The notes: a model not told the origin generated them from the sequence alone. DNA of 50,421 bases from JAJTFW01 sp964534995 (GCA_964534995.1 CAZHSC010000018.1:1-50421), one strand, 5' to 3'. Numbered from the stretch's first letter, positions 26,320-34,215 are shown. Numbers and translations are program-made.

Positions 26320-26976
26320 TCAGTGAAGCAGGTAGAGTACAGGAAAAACCATCAGCCATATTAAATCACATAAATGCCAGAAAACACCTCCGGTTTCGAA
26401 ATCGGCAGTGACACGATCCTGTTTTTTTGATTTACCCGCGATGTATATCCACAATAAGATGACGAGTCCGCATAGCAGATGTATCAGATGAAATCCGGTA
26501 AGCAGCCAGTAAAAATCCATGAACAGGTGACTGCCCAATCCTAAACCCTGCTCCAGGAGGTGCATGTATTCATAGCATTTTATTACGATAAAGATTATGC
26601 CGGTAAACAGGGTTAAACGTAAAAACACACTGCCTGTTTTAATGTTTCCGCTGCGCAGGGATGTAATACAGGCGGCCATGAAGTAACCGCTGCTGAGGAG
26701 TATAACAGTGTTGATTGTACCCAAATTGATATTCAGAAATCCGGCGTAGTGGCGGAATTCAGGAGTTGAGTTGTTTCGTTCATGCAGGTAAAACAGGATG
26801 GCTATGCCAAATGTAAATAGCTCGAGCAACACCAGCAGCCATATCAGGATTCCGCCCGGAGGTTCCAGGATTTGTTTTTCCGTATCCGGATTTCCGGATG
26901 TGGAAAGTGTTGCGTCAGGCGAATGTCCGGAATTCATACCCTGGTTTAGTGGGGAAAGCGATGACTCCAGTCCCAT
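26320..26976 (-). CDS. norE: NorE-like cytochrome c oxidase subunit III family protein
   Basis: A 218-aa protein with five predicted spans after a polar 40-residue N-terminus. The first span follows EPPGGILIWLLVLLELFTFG, and later sections include GLGSHLFMDFYWLLTGFHLIHLLCG and GGVFWHLCDLIWLMVFPVLY. Five-span subunit III relatives in nor clusters are called NorE and aid NO reductase assembly or activity. norF follows by 5 bases. The porin gene ends 16 bases upstream, so it is co-transcribed with the nirK-led genes and is separated from norCB by the Rrf2 gene. Confidence 0.88.
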   Translation of the reverse strand: MGLESSLSPLNQGMNSGHSPDATLSTSGNPDTEKQILEPPGGILIWLLVLLELFTFGIAILFYLHERNNSTPEFRHYAGFLNINLGTINTVILLSSGYFMAACITSLRSGNIKTGSVFLRLTLFTGIIFIVIKCYEYMHLLEQGLGLGSHLFMDFYWLLTGFHLIHLLCGLVILLWIYIAGKSKKQDRVTADFETGGVFWHLCDLIWLMVFPVLYLLH

Positions 26977-26992
26977 GTGTGTATGTTATGTA

Positions 26993-28258
26993 TTATTTTT
27001 TCTGTGCCGGATTGACGGATAAAAGTTCAGGAGAAAAATGTATGGCGACAAAGCCCCAGTTGTTGAGTGTGTTTTTATCCCCGCCTTTTAAATATTCAAG
27101 CGTTTCTGTCGCCAGCATGTGTGAGTATCCGGCATGAAGCGTGATGGCCGGATCAATCTGATAACTCAGCGTAATATCCAGTTCAGTACCCAGCACGGTA
27201 TCCTGTTTTTTTCCGGCTTTGACCAGATCCGCTGCTGTCAGGAAATAATGAGGAGCAAACAAGGCCTTTATTTTCCCTTTTTCATAGGTAAAGTTCATAA
27301 AGAGGTCTTGCAGGCCTACTGAATTTTTGTGATTGTTCACGTAGAAATAATCCATGTATCCGTTAAATTTATGATTGGTGCCGAACCAGGGCAGGAAGCT
27401 TTTTATTTCGGTTCCGGGGTCATCACTGTCTTTTCCTGACAGATATTCGAATCCGATGCCGGTCTGAAATGTACCGCTGGGTTTATAATATATGCCCGCT
27501 GCCAGACAGAGCGCGTTTACCTTGTTTTGTGCGATCTCACCGGTTTGCAGATAAAAGGCTGCCTCCGCCTTTATGCGGGAATGCCCATGCGTAAGACGGA
27601 TACCGCTGGTTTGTGTCCAGGCTGTTTTTTCATGCAGTGAATCCATATAGGGCAGGCCCTGGTTGATAAACAGGGCGCTGATACCGGTATTACTAAAGCT
27701 GCCATGATACCATAAAAATTGCATAAACCGGTATTGGGAAGAGACGGAGTACAGGTCCTTTACATTGGTTTCTTTTGTGCCGTTAACCGCAATACCGGCG
27801 TGCAGCATGTTGGTGGAATCGGGATGAAACTTCAGCAGCATAAGGTCATGGCTCCTGGCAGCCATGGTCCAGTCTAGGTTGCCCAGGATCCTTGCATCGT
27901 CATAGTTCAGCTCCTGCCGGCCGGCGCGAAAGGACAGTTTTTCATTCGCTTTCAGTTCGGCCCAGGCTTCATGCAGGGCGTTGGCGGAATCCCGGGCGGA
28001 GGTGGTGGCAACATCCCCCCAGATCCTGACGTTTTGAGGAGAAATACGCACGGTGATACGGTCAGAGGAGTAATGAAAGATCAACCGTGTCCTTTGTGCA
28101 ATGAAGTTACCTGCTTTTAGCGAATCATAAAACAGGGTGGAGTAGCCATGTCTGTATTCATAACGGCAACGCAGATCCGCGTTTATCGTTAGTTTTTGAC
28201 CAAAAGTACTCTGGTTGCTTAAAATCAGCAGTACTATATACGGGATGTATTTTTTCAT
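26993..28258 (-). CDS. Outer-membrane beta-barrel protein of the alginate-export porin family
   Basis: A 421-aa protein with signal peptide MKKYIPYIVLLILSNQSTFG. The rest reads as amphipathic beta strands, beginning with NADLRCRYEYRHGYS and RTRLIFHYSSDRITVRISPQ, as in the Alginate_exp (PF13372) porins. The near C-terminal strands (NWGFVAIHFSPELL) fit an outer-membrane barrel. Its start overlaps the sco stop by four bases (ATGA), so it belongs to the nirK operon. A role in passage of nitrite or other small anions, or of a copper complex, is inferred from context; alginate transport is unlikely here. Confidence 0.8.
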   Translation of the reverse strand: MKKYIPYIVLLILSNQSTFGQKLTINADLRCRYEYRHGYSTLFYDSLKAGNFIAQRTRLIFHYSSDRITVRISPQNVRIWGDVATTSARDSANALHEAWAELKANEKLSFRAGRQELNYDDARILGNLDWTMAARSHDLMLLKFHPDSTNMLHAGIAVNGTKETNVKDLYSVSSQYRFMQFLWYHGSFSNTGISALFINQGLPYMDSLHEKTAWTQTSGIRLTHGHSRIKAEAAFYLQTGEIAQNKVNALCLAAGIYYKPSGTFQTGIGFEYLSGKDSDDPGTEIKSFLPWFGTNHKFNGYMDYFYVNNHKNSVGLQDLFMNFTYEKGKIKALFAPHYFLTAADLVKAGKKQDTVLGTELDITLSYQIDPAITLHAGYSHMLATETLEYLKGGDKNTLNNWGFVAIHFSPELLSVNPAQKK

Positions 28259-28869
28259 GGATGTTTTGCTGTGGTTATAATGGATTGTACTGTAGTAGCG
28301 TTGTTCACACCCAGGCCTTCCTGCTGGTGAATCAGTTCGCCGGACCTGTTAAATACACTGATGATGTTTGAATGCGAAAAGTCAACCGGAGATATTTCCT
28401 TGTATTTTACGGAAAGCACATTTGCGAATTCCCGGGTTGACTCAGGAGTTCCCTGTAGAAATGTCCATTCCTTTCCGTCCATATCTTTTGCTATGGCAAA
28501 GGATTTCAGACGCTGCGGTGTATCATTTTCCGGATCAATGCTAACGAGAACAAATTGAATTTCTTCCAGCAGACCGGGAGGTATCTGGCCGTGTATCGCT
28601 TTCATGTCGGCGACGAGCCGGGGACATGCCGCTTTGCAACTGGTGTATATCATTACCATCACCAGCACTTTTCCTTTGAGCATCGCCAGCGGCAGGCTGT
28701 CTCCTTCTTCTGTATGCCATACAGACTCCAGATGAAAGATGGATGCTCCCGACTCATCCTGATCCGCTCCTGATGCATTCGCTGATGGCAGCAGCTTGTC
28801 ATTTTTATCGGAGGAGCTGCATGCCTGGAGCATCGCAAGCATCAGTATTACAAGTGAAAGTGTTTTCAT
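28255..28869 (-). CDS. SCO1/SenC-type copper chaperone lipoprotein
   Basis: A 204-aa thioredoxin-fold SCO protein. The N-terminus MKTLSLVILMLAMLQAC is a lipoprotein signal with lipid-acceptor C17. The copper site is C-x3-C in MIYTSCKAACPRLV, with the conserved histidine in VDFSHSNIISVFN. SCO proteins deliver copper to CuA and related centres. Here the neighbour is the copper enzyme NirK, so it probably helps load that enzyme (inference). It overlaps the nirV-like gene by four bases at its start and the porin gene by four at its end. Confidence 0.92.
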   Translation of the reverse strand: MKTLSLVILMLAMLQACSSSDKNDKLLPSANASGADQDESGASIFHLESVWHTEEGDSLPLAMLKGKVLVMVMIYTSCKAACPRLVADMKAIHGQIPPGLLEEIQFVLVSIDPENDTPQRLKSFAIAKDMDGKEWTFLQGTPESTREFANVLSVKYKEISPVDFSHSNIISVFNRSGELIHQQEGLGVNNATTVQSIITTAKHP

Positions 28870-29735
28870 TTTTCCGGAATTTTTTTAACACATCTGAAAC
28901 CCAGGTTGCGTATAGCGTAATCCGCATGCAGGCTGCCCCTGAATGCATATCGCATAAAGGCCGCATAGTTCATCAGTTCATTGGCACCTACCGAACCGCT
29001 GCCGCAAAACAGGGAGTTGTCGTTGCTTACATCACGCCGCGACTCCCCCGACAGCATCACTTCATTGAAGTCCAGGGTCCATTCCCACACCAGGCCGTGA
29101 AGATCCCATACTCCCCAGTAGTTTTGATAGGTGCTTCTCACCGGATGCGCATAGGCCCTGGGACGTTCATACCAGTCGAGGATATACTGGTTGTATCCGG
29201 CGTCTTTTCTTGCGTCCATCGCTGTTTTGCCTGCATTGCCAGCATATTCCCATTCGGAAACAGTCGGTAAATCCTTACCAAGACATTTGCAATAGGCACG
29301 GGCGGCGAACCATGAAATATTGGTCACCGGCGCTTCCGGATTTTCCGCAGAAGCCAGCGTGGTATCATTTTCCCAGTGTATAAGGTAATTGCCATCCGCA
29401 AAAATGCGCTTCACATGTGATCGCCTCCATGTTGGATACCGCTTTGTAAAGGCAAGAAACTGACGGTTGGTGACGGGCACTTCGTCCATCATGAATGCTT
29501 CCACCGAAACCAGGGAGTCCCTGTCGCCGAAAAGCGGAGTATACCGTCCCTCTGACACCTTTTGCATTTTTACCGGATCTGAAAATTCAGCATGCAGCGC
29601 CTCCCTTGTTTCAGGTACTTCTCCGGCTGCCAAACGTGTGGATGCAGTTTCAGCGGGCGTTTCCGCTTTCCTGCACATCCAGGTAAGTAAGCTTAACAGC
29701 AGCAGCAAGACAGTATTCCTGAACAGGGCGCTCAT
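28866..29735 (-). CDS. nirV: NirV-like protein, formylglycine-generating-enzyme fold
   Basis: A 289-aa protein of the FGE-sulfatase/SUMF1 family (PF03781). Motifs are DEVPVTNRQFLAFTKRYP, PVTNISWFAARAYCKCLGKDLPTVSEWEYAG, GVWDLHGLVWEWTLDF and RNLGFRCVK. NirV is the family member coded beside nirK in many denitrifiers, and its exact job is unresolved. The hydrophobic N-terminus ending LLTWMC may be a signal peptide or a poor lipobox with C22. It starts one base after the nirK stop and overlaps sco by four bases. The catalytic cysteines of true FGE are not evident, so sulfatase activation is unlikely. Confidence 0.86.
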   Translation of the reverse strand: MSALFRNTVLLLLLSLLTWMCRKAETPAETASTRLAAGEVPETREALHAEFSDPVKMQKVSEGRYTPLFGDRDSLVSVEAFMMDEVPVTNRQFLAFTKRYPTWRRSHVKRIFADGNYLIHWENDTTLASAENPEAPVTNISWFAARAYCKCLGKDLPTVSEWEYAGNAGKTAMDARKDAGYNQYILDWYERPRAYAHPVRSTYQNYWGVWDLHGLVWEWTLDFNEVMLSGESRRDVSNDNSLFCGSGSVGANELMNYAAFMRYAFRGSLHADYAIRNLGFRCVKKIPEK

Positions 29736-29736
29736 G

Positions 29737-31182
29737 CTATCGGCGTTTACTTACTTCTTGCGGTTTTACCTCCCTGGCTTTATTGCCCCAGCTGCCGTAC
29801 ACATAGGTAAGTACATTGGCAACTTCTTCATCCGAAAGGGCCTGGGCAGGCATGATGCCGTTGTATTTTTTACCGTTCACCACCACTTCTCCCGTCTTAC
29901 CATGCAGTACAATATCGATTGCCCTGCCAACATCTTCATTCAGAAAATCAGATTTAGCCAGCGGTGGGAAGGCGTCTTTAACACCCGCACCGTCGTCCTG
30001 ATGACAGGCAAGACATGTTTTTGCATATACGGTTTTACCCATACTCATCCTTTCATTGATGTTGGCAGCAATGGGTTCCGCTCTCTTTTCTTTATCACCG
30101 GGCATGGTTTGGATAGTGCCTCCTTCCGGATGGTAAATTCCTTCTGTCAAAGTGCCGGAATAGACCAGCTTGTTGTCATCACCCGTTACATTCAGCATAC
30201 CCAATGACCCTTTGTTAAAGGTGCGTGTCAGGCTGTGATCTACCAATATAAAGGTGCCGGGTACTTCAACTTTGAAGTCAACGATGGCGGCGCCTCCGGC
30301 AGGAATCAACGTGGTTTGTACATTGGTATTTTTCAGTTCGCCGCCTTCTACATATACCACATCAAAGATTTCACCAATCACATGAAAAGAGGAAATCAGG
30401 TTGGGGCCACCGTTACCCACATAAAGGCGCACCTTTTCACCCACTTTGGCGGTGATCGCCTTATCACCTGTCATGGAACCTACTTTTCCATTGAATAAAA
30501 CGTAAGTCGGGTTTTCATCCACTGCCTTTTGCATGTCAAAAGGTTGTAAACCCTGGTCTCCGTTTTTGCCTTTGGTGTAGAAATCACCCTGCATCACATA
30601 GTATTCTTTATCTACAGGCGGCAGACCCCCTTCGGGTTCAACAAGTATCAGCCCGTACATACCATTGGCGATGTGCATGGCTACCGGTGCTGTGGCACAG
30701 TGGTAGACATATAACCCGGGATTAATTACTTTAAATGAAAATACCACTTCATGTCCCGGCGCAACAAATGAACTCTTTGCACCCCCGCCGGGGCCGGTCA
30801 CTGCGTGCAGATCGATGTTGTGGGGGAGTTTATTGTCGGGGTGGTTCTTCAGGTGAAACTCCACTTCATCCCCCACACGGGTGCGGATAAAACTTCCGGG
30901 TACCGAGCCTCCGTAGGTCCAGTATATATATTTCACACCATCGGCCATTTCACCTTCCTTTTCGATAATTTCCATGTTAACGGTGAGCTTGGTCGCTTGC
31001 CTGTTGCCTACGGGCTTTGGTACCATAGGGGGAGCTGTTAGTTCGGCTTCGCTGGCTCCCGACACTTTCATGTTAACCGGAGCGATAGATTGTTTTTGTG
31101 CGGGTTCCTGACAACTGTTAAGGGAAAGAGCGCCAATTGCCAGTACCACCGTAAATAAGGAATGGGTGAAATAAGCCTTCAT
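29737..31182 (-). CDS. nirK: Copper nitrite reductase NirK with C-terminal cytochrome c domain
   Basis: A 481-aa periplasmic enzyme reducing nitrite to NO. A lipoprotein signal with lipobox L21-N-S-C24 anchors it. The two cupredoxin domains carry complete sites: type 1 copper H121, C162, H170, M175; type 2 copper H126, H161, H316; catalytic D124 (HNIDLH) and H267 (SSFHVIG). A cytochrome c domain is fused at about 380-470 with C390-L-A-C393-H394 and a candidate axial M444. It can take electrons directly into the trimer, replacing a soluble donor. It heads the nirK-nirV-sco-porin-norEF transcript. A TAnnTTTG promoter and a palindromic operator candidate lie upstream. Confidence 0.97.
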   Translation of the reverse strand: MKAYFTHSLFTVVLAIGALSLNSCQEPAQKQSIAPVNMKVSGASEAELTAPPMVPKPVGNRQATKLTVNMEIIEKEGEMADGVKYIYWTYGGSVPGSFIRTRVGDEVEFHLKNHPDNKLPHNIDLHAVTGPGGGAKSSFVAPGHEVVFSFKVINPGLYVYHCATAPVAMHIANGMYGLILVEPEGGLPPVDKEYYVMQGDFYTKGKNGDQGLQPFDMQKAVDENPTYVLFNGKVGSMTGDKAITAKVGEKVRLYVGNGGPNLISSFHVIGEIFDVVYVEGGELKNTNVQTTLIPAGGAAIVDFKVEVPGTFILVDHSLTRTFNKGSLGMLNVTGDDNKLVYSGTLTEGIYHPEGGTIQTMPGDKEKRAEPIAANINERMSMGKTVYAKTCLACHQDDGAGVKDAFPPLAKSDFLNEDVGRAIDIVLHGKTGEVVVNGKKYNGIMPAQALSDEEVANVLTYVYGSWGNKAREVKPQEVSKRR

Positions 31183-31210
31183 GTTAAGTTTGTTTTAAAG
31201 TTTACGGGGG

Positions 31211-31218
31211 CAAAGTTA
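31211..31218 (-). promoter_or_regulatory. nirK: -7 promoter box of nirK
   Basis: Minus-strand TAACTTTG matches TAnnTTTG exactly and lies about 29 bases before the ATG. Nineteen bases further upstream is TTTT, a three-of-four match to the -33 TTTG. It coincides with the central spacer of the palindrome at 31229-31252. A weak -33 with an operator over it is what a repressed or activator-dependent promoter would show. Confidence 0.65.
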
Positions 31219-31228
31219 TGAGCCACCT

Positions 31229-31252
31229 ATTTCGGATAAAAATATCCGAAAT
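31229..31252 (-). promoter_or_regulatory. Candidate denitrification operator upstream of nirK
   Basis: Arms ATTTCGGATA (31229-31238) and TATCCGAAAT (31243-31252) are exact reverse complements around AAAA, a perfect 10-bp inverted repeat with a 4-base spacer. It covers the putative -33 region of the nirK promoter. Related sites occur before norC (25510-25533) and before the Rrf2 gene (26029-26042). Five-base core arms with a four-base spacer also fit Crp/Fnr-family geometry, so the binding protein is not certain. Confidence 0.7.
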
Positions 31253-31470
31253 AAAATTATAGTGACCGGCGTCAATTTTTTTAATGATAGTAATCATAAA
31301 GTGAGCCTTGTATTTGAAATCCCTCCCGGTTAATTTGCTGGGAAACATTCATATATTAGAAATTGGTACTGATTTTATAAAAAAAGTGATAATGCTATCT
31401 TCCTTTCCTTTTGATCCTTTTGAAAATGCACAGCATGATAAAAATGGGGGATGGATGCAAAACGAAACCC

Positions 31471-32676
31471 TCAGGCGCCTTTCTTTCTGTTGGGTCGCTT
31501 ATGGGGCCGCTTTTCGCTTTTAAAGGAGGAGGCTTTCATGTCAGGAGATACACCGAATTTTTCGGGCAATGGCGAAGGGGGTAAATCGTGGCCAATCAGC
31601 TTTTCGATGCGTAAAAAACGACGGTAATCCGAAGGCGTTACCATGGTAACCGCAACCCCTGATTCCTCGGCGCGGGCGGTACGGCCGATGCGGTGAATAT
31701 AATCTTCCGGATCGTGGGGTACATCATAATTCATGACCAGGCTGATGCCTTCAATGTCTATACCGCGTGATAATACATCGGTGCCGGTGAGTATCTTTAT
31801 TTTCCGGCTCTTGAATTCGCGTAAAAGTTCCTCCCTTTGCTTTTGTTCCAGGTCGGAATGAAAGGCCGCTGTGGAGAGGCCGGCTCTTTTCAGTTCTGCA
31901 TTCAGTTTTTTAGCGGTTTCTTTTGAAGAAGCAAATACAATCACGGACTGATACAATGGGTTTTTCAGGATATCAATAGTCATCGGCAACTTCTGGTCGG
32001 CGGAAATGAAGTATATCTCCTGATGTATTTTATCGGCCGGCCTTGATACAGCCAAACTGATTTCCTGTGGATGATGAAGGATCCGGTTGGCCATCGTTCT
32101 GATACGGGGTGGCATAGTGGCAGAAAACAACATCGTCTGACGTTTAGCCGGCAGCATGTTGATGATGCGAATGATGTCTTCATAAAAACCCATATCCAGC
32201 ATCCTGTCCGCTTCATCCAGTACCAAATGCTGCAGGTGGCTGAAGTCAATATCATTTCCGCCCAGCAATGACAGCAGCCTTCCCGGAGTAGCAATTATAA
32301 TGTCGGCACCTTCACGCAAGGCCCGCTTTTGCTGTTCCCAGGCCATCCCATCACCACCACCGTAAATAGGAATAGAACTCACCTGTAAAAAGTAGCTAAA
32401 GCCCTCTATCTGCTGATCGATTTGCTGCGCCAGCTCGCGGGTGGGAGCAATAATTAAGGTGTTCAGGTGGCTATGGTCTGATCGTGCGATGCGGTCCAAT
32501 ACCGGCAAAACATAAGCGGCCGTTTTTCCGGTGCCGGTTTGGGCACAGGCTACCAGGTCATGGCCATTTAATATGATGGGAATCGCCTGTTCCTGGATTA
32601 GAGTGGGTTGATGAAAGCCCATGGCGTCCAGCCCTTCCTGTAAAGAGTGGACAAAGTTAAAGTCTTTGAAATTCAA
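31471..32676 (-). CDS. rhlE: DEAD-box ATP-dependent RNA helicase, RhlE type
   Basis: About 401 aa if translation starts at the TTG at 32676, which gives the family N-terminus (M)NFKDFNFVHSLQEGLDAMGF. The frame is open to another TTG at 32700, but a perfect TAnnTTTG -7 box (32698-32705) overlaps that codon, so the transcript should begin downstream of it. No ATG fits. Motifs are the Q motif PTLIQEQAIPII, Walker A AQTGTGKT, LVLDEADRMLD, LFSATMPP, and HRIGRTARAEESG in the second RecA domain. It ends in a basic tail (KRPHKRPNRKKGA) typical of RNA binding. The role is RNA remodelling in ribosome assembly or cold response. Confidence 0.95.
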   Translation of the reverse strand: MNFKDFNFVHSLQEGLDAMGFHQPTLIQEQAIPIILNGHDLVACAQTGTGKTAAYVLPVLDRIARSDHSHLNTLIIAPTRELAQQIDQQIEGFSYFLQVSSIPIYGGGDGMAWEQQKRALREGADIIIATPGRLLSLLGGNDIDFSHLQHLVLDEADRMLDMGFYEDIIRIINMLPAKRQTMLFSATMPPRIRTMANRILHHPQEISLAVSRPADKIHQEIYFISADQKLPMTIDILKNPLYQSVIVFASSKETAKKLNAELKRAGLSTAAFHSDLEQKQREELLREFKSRKIKILTGTDVLSRGIDIEGISLVMNYDVPHDPEDYIHRIGRTARAEESGVAVTMVTPSDYRRFLRIEKLIGHDLPPSPLPEKFGVSPDMKASSFKSEKRPHKRPNRKKGA

Positions 32677-32697
32677 GTTTGATATAAATATATCTCT

Positions 32698-32705
32698 CAA
32701 AGATA
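32698..32705 (-). promoter_or_regulatory. rhlE: -7 promoter box of rhlE
   Basis: Minus-strand TATCTTTG is an exact TAnnTTTG match. It overlaps the most upstream possible start codon and so supports the downstream TTG start at 32676. No well spaced TTTG was found upstream. Confidence 0.5.
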
Positions 32706-33264
32706 CTTATTATTCCTGACAAGGAGTGAAGGTGCAACGGCGGTTTGAAAGGATACTATTGATCCTATACATCACCTTAAGTTGCATTTTTTATTGAAAA
32801 TTCGGATTCATTTATCCGGTATATAATATCATCTAATTAGGGAATAAATGAAAAAAATGTTGTGTATTTCGTATATTTTTTTTAGATTTACTTGATTAAC
32901 CATTAAATATTTATTTAAATTGTATGAGAAAATATTCTTTACTGGTATTTGTATTTCTGATGCCCATTTATATGCTGGCTAACTTTTGGACAGTAAATAT
33001 TTCAGTTGTTAACCCTTGCACCTGAAGCCCTCACCATCCTGTTAATTGTAAATAGTGGTGTTACTGATGGTAACATAGGCTTCGTGATTTATTGAAAAGC
33101 AATTCATGTATATTAATTTCAATGTATAGAATTATATCCCTGAATATGATGTATAGATACCTGATGTTTTGTTTTTATCTGCATCTGCTCTGAAGCTGAA
33201 ATTTATTCCTGCATATTATTAATTTAATTCACTTATAGCTAACCTAAATTTATTTAAAAACAAC
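32701..33264. other. AT-rich intergenic region with an eroded small ORF
   Basis: This 564-base gap holds the rhlE promoter at its left end, a 33-codon signal-peptide ORF (32924-33025) and about 240 bases of AT-rich sequence before the next gene. No RNA gene or terminator was recognised. The promoter of the gene at 33265 should lie in the last 150 bases, but no exact TAnnTTTG was found. Confidence 0.5.
32924..33095 (+). pseudogene. Possible remnant of a small secreted protein
   Basis: ATG at 32924 opens a 33-codon frame ending in TGA at 33023-33025. The first 19 residues (MRKYSLLVFVFLMPIYMLA) are a textbook signal peptide, but the mature part would be only NFWTVNISVVNPCT. From 33021, one base out of frame, reading continues PEALTILLIVNSG to a TGA at 33093-33095. 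TVNIS...P.ALTI resembles the opening strands of small secreted cupredoxin-like domains, so this may be a frameshifted and truncated gene. It could equally be a genuine short secreted peptide. Confidence 0.35.
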
Positions 33265-34215
33265 ATGAAAAGATCAAACATTACTTATTTCATCGCAGGA
33301 TGCTTCCTGCTGTTAGTAGCAGGTACTCAAACTGCCAATGCACAATGGTCACTCACGGGTAATGCCGGGACTACCCCCGGTAACAATTTCCTGGGTACTA
33401 CCGACACAAAAGCCCTTTATTTTAAAACAAAGAATGCAACGAGGATGGTGATCAATTCATCAGGAAAGGTAGGAATTGCTACCTCCACCCCTCAGAGTAG
33501 ACTCGACGTTAAGGGAAATCTCAGTGTCGGTTCAGCCTATGCCGGGGCTGTTGCTGCACCGGTAGATGGAGCCATCATCCAGGGGCCGGTTGCCATTGGC
33601 GCAAATTCTAATTTTTTTGGACTGGCAAAATTGCATGTGATCGACGCTGGCGGAAGTTACTTTAATGTATATAACAACTTTGCAGGTGGCGGCGGATCAC
33701 GCCTTTTAGGAGAATGGCATTCGAGCGGAGGCTTCGGTGCTGTGGTTCGTTATTCAGGAGGAGGAGCAGATTTTATAGATATCGGCCAGGGGGGTAGCGG
33801 AGAGTTTATTGTCAATAGCGGGCCATCGAGATTAATGACTATAAATACTAACGGAAATGCCGGTTTCGGTGTTAACCCATCTTCCACTTATAAACTCGCT
33901 GTGGGCGGTAAAATTATCTGCGAAGAATTAAAAGTGCAATTACAGCCATTTCCCGATTATGTTTTTGAGGAGAATTATAAACTCAACACCATTCCGGAAG
34001 TGGAAGCGCATATCAATACCTATGGCTATTTGCCCGGTATGCCCAGTGCACAGGAAGTGGAGTCAGGTGGTTTAAACGTGGGCCAGATGACAGGCAAAGT
34101 GGTCGAGAAGGTGGAAGAAAACACTTTGTATATCATTCAGCTTTACAAAGAAAATCAGGAGCTCAAAGCTGCACTGAAGTCTTTGCAGGAGCAGGTTGAC
34201 AATCTGAAAAAGTGA
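33265..34215 (+). CDS. Secreted surface protein with S74-like C-terminal coiled coil
   Basis: A 316-aa exported protein with a signal peptide ending TQTANAQ at about residue 27. The N-terminal part has the TGNAGTTPGNNFLGTTDTKAL and MVINSSGKVGIATSTPQSRLDVKGNL phrases common to Bacteroidota fibre-like proteins. The C-terminus (about 225-316) reads YKLNTIPEVEAHINTYGYLP, then GMPSAQEVESGG. A leucine-rich coiled coil (TLYIIQLYKENQELKAALKS) follows, like the intramolecular-chaperone end of S74 tail-fibre proteins. It is probably a trimeric surface fibre. The next gene, a secreted protease, starts 45 bases downstream, so the two may be co-transcribed. No function is known. Confidence 0.82.
   Translation: MKRSNITYFIAGCFLLLVAGTQTANAQWSLTGNAGTTPGNNFLGTTDTKALYFKTKNATRMVINSSGKVGIATSTPQSRLDVKGNLSVGSAYAGAVAAPVDGAIIQGPVAIGANSNFFGLAKLHVIDAGGSYFNVYNNFAGGGGSRLLGEWHSSGGFGAVVRYSGGGADFIDIGQGGSGEFIVNSGPSRLMTINTNGNAGFGVNPSSTYKLAVGGKIICEELKVQLQPFPDYVFEENYKLNTIPEVEAHINTYGYLPGMPSAQEVESGGLNVGQMTGKVVEKVEENTLYIIQLYKENQELKAALKSLQEQVDNLKK

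Larger units (their letters stand above)
31183..31470. other. nirK upstream region
   Basis: This 288-base gap between the nirK start and the rhlE stop holds the nirK promoter (31211-31218) and the operator candidate (31229-31252). The remainder is AT-rich. A plus-strand frame at 31308-31523 is open but overlaps the rhlE 3' end and has no coding look. No terminator for rhlE is evident. Confidence 0.5.

Noticed and set aside
29467..30207. 246-codon plus-strand open frame across nirK and the nirV-like gene
   Set aside because: It lies antisense to two well-supported genes with all catalytic residues conserved; the frame is a by-product of their codon use and has no domain-like content.
31308..31523. 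71-codon plus-strand frame upstream of nirK
   Set aside because: It overlaps the 3' end of rhlE on the other strand, has no signal, domain or promoter, and its composition looks non-coding.
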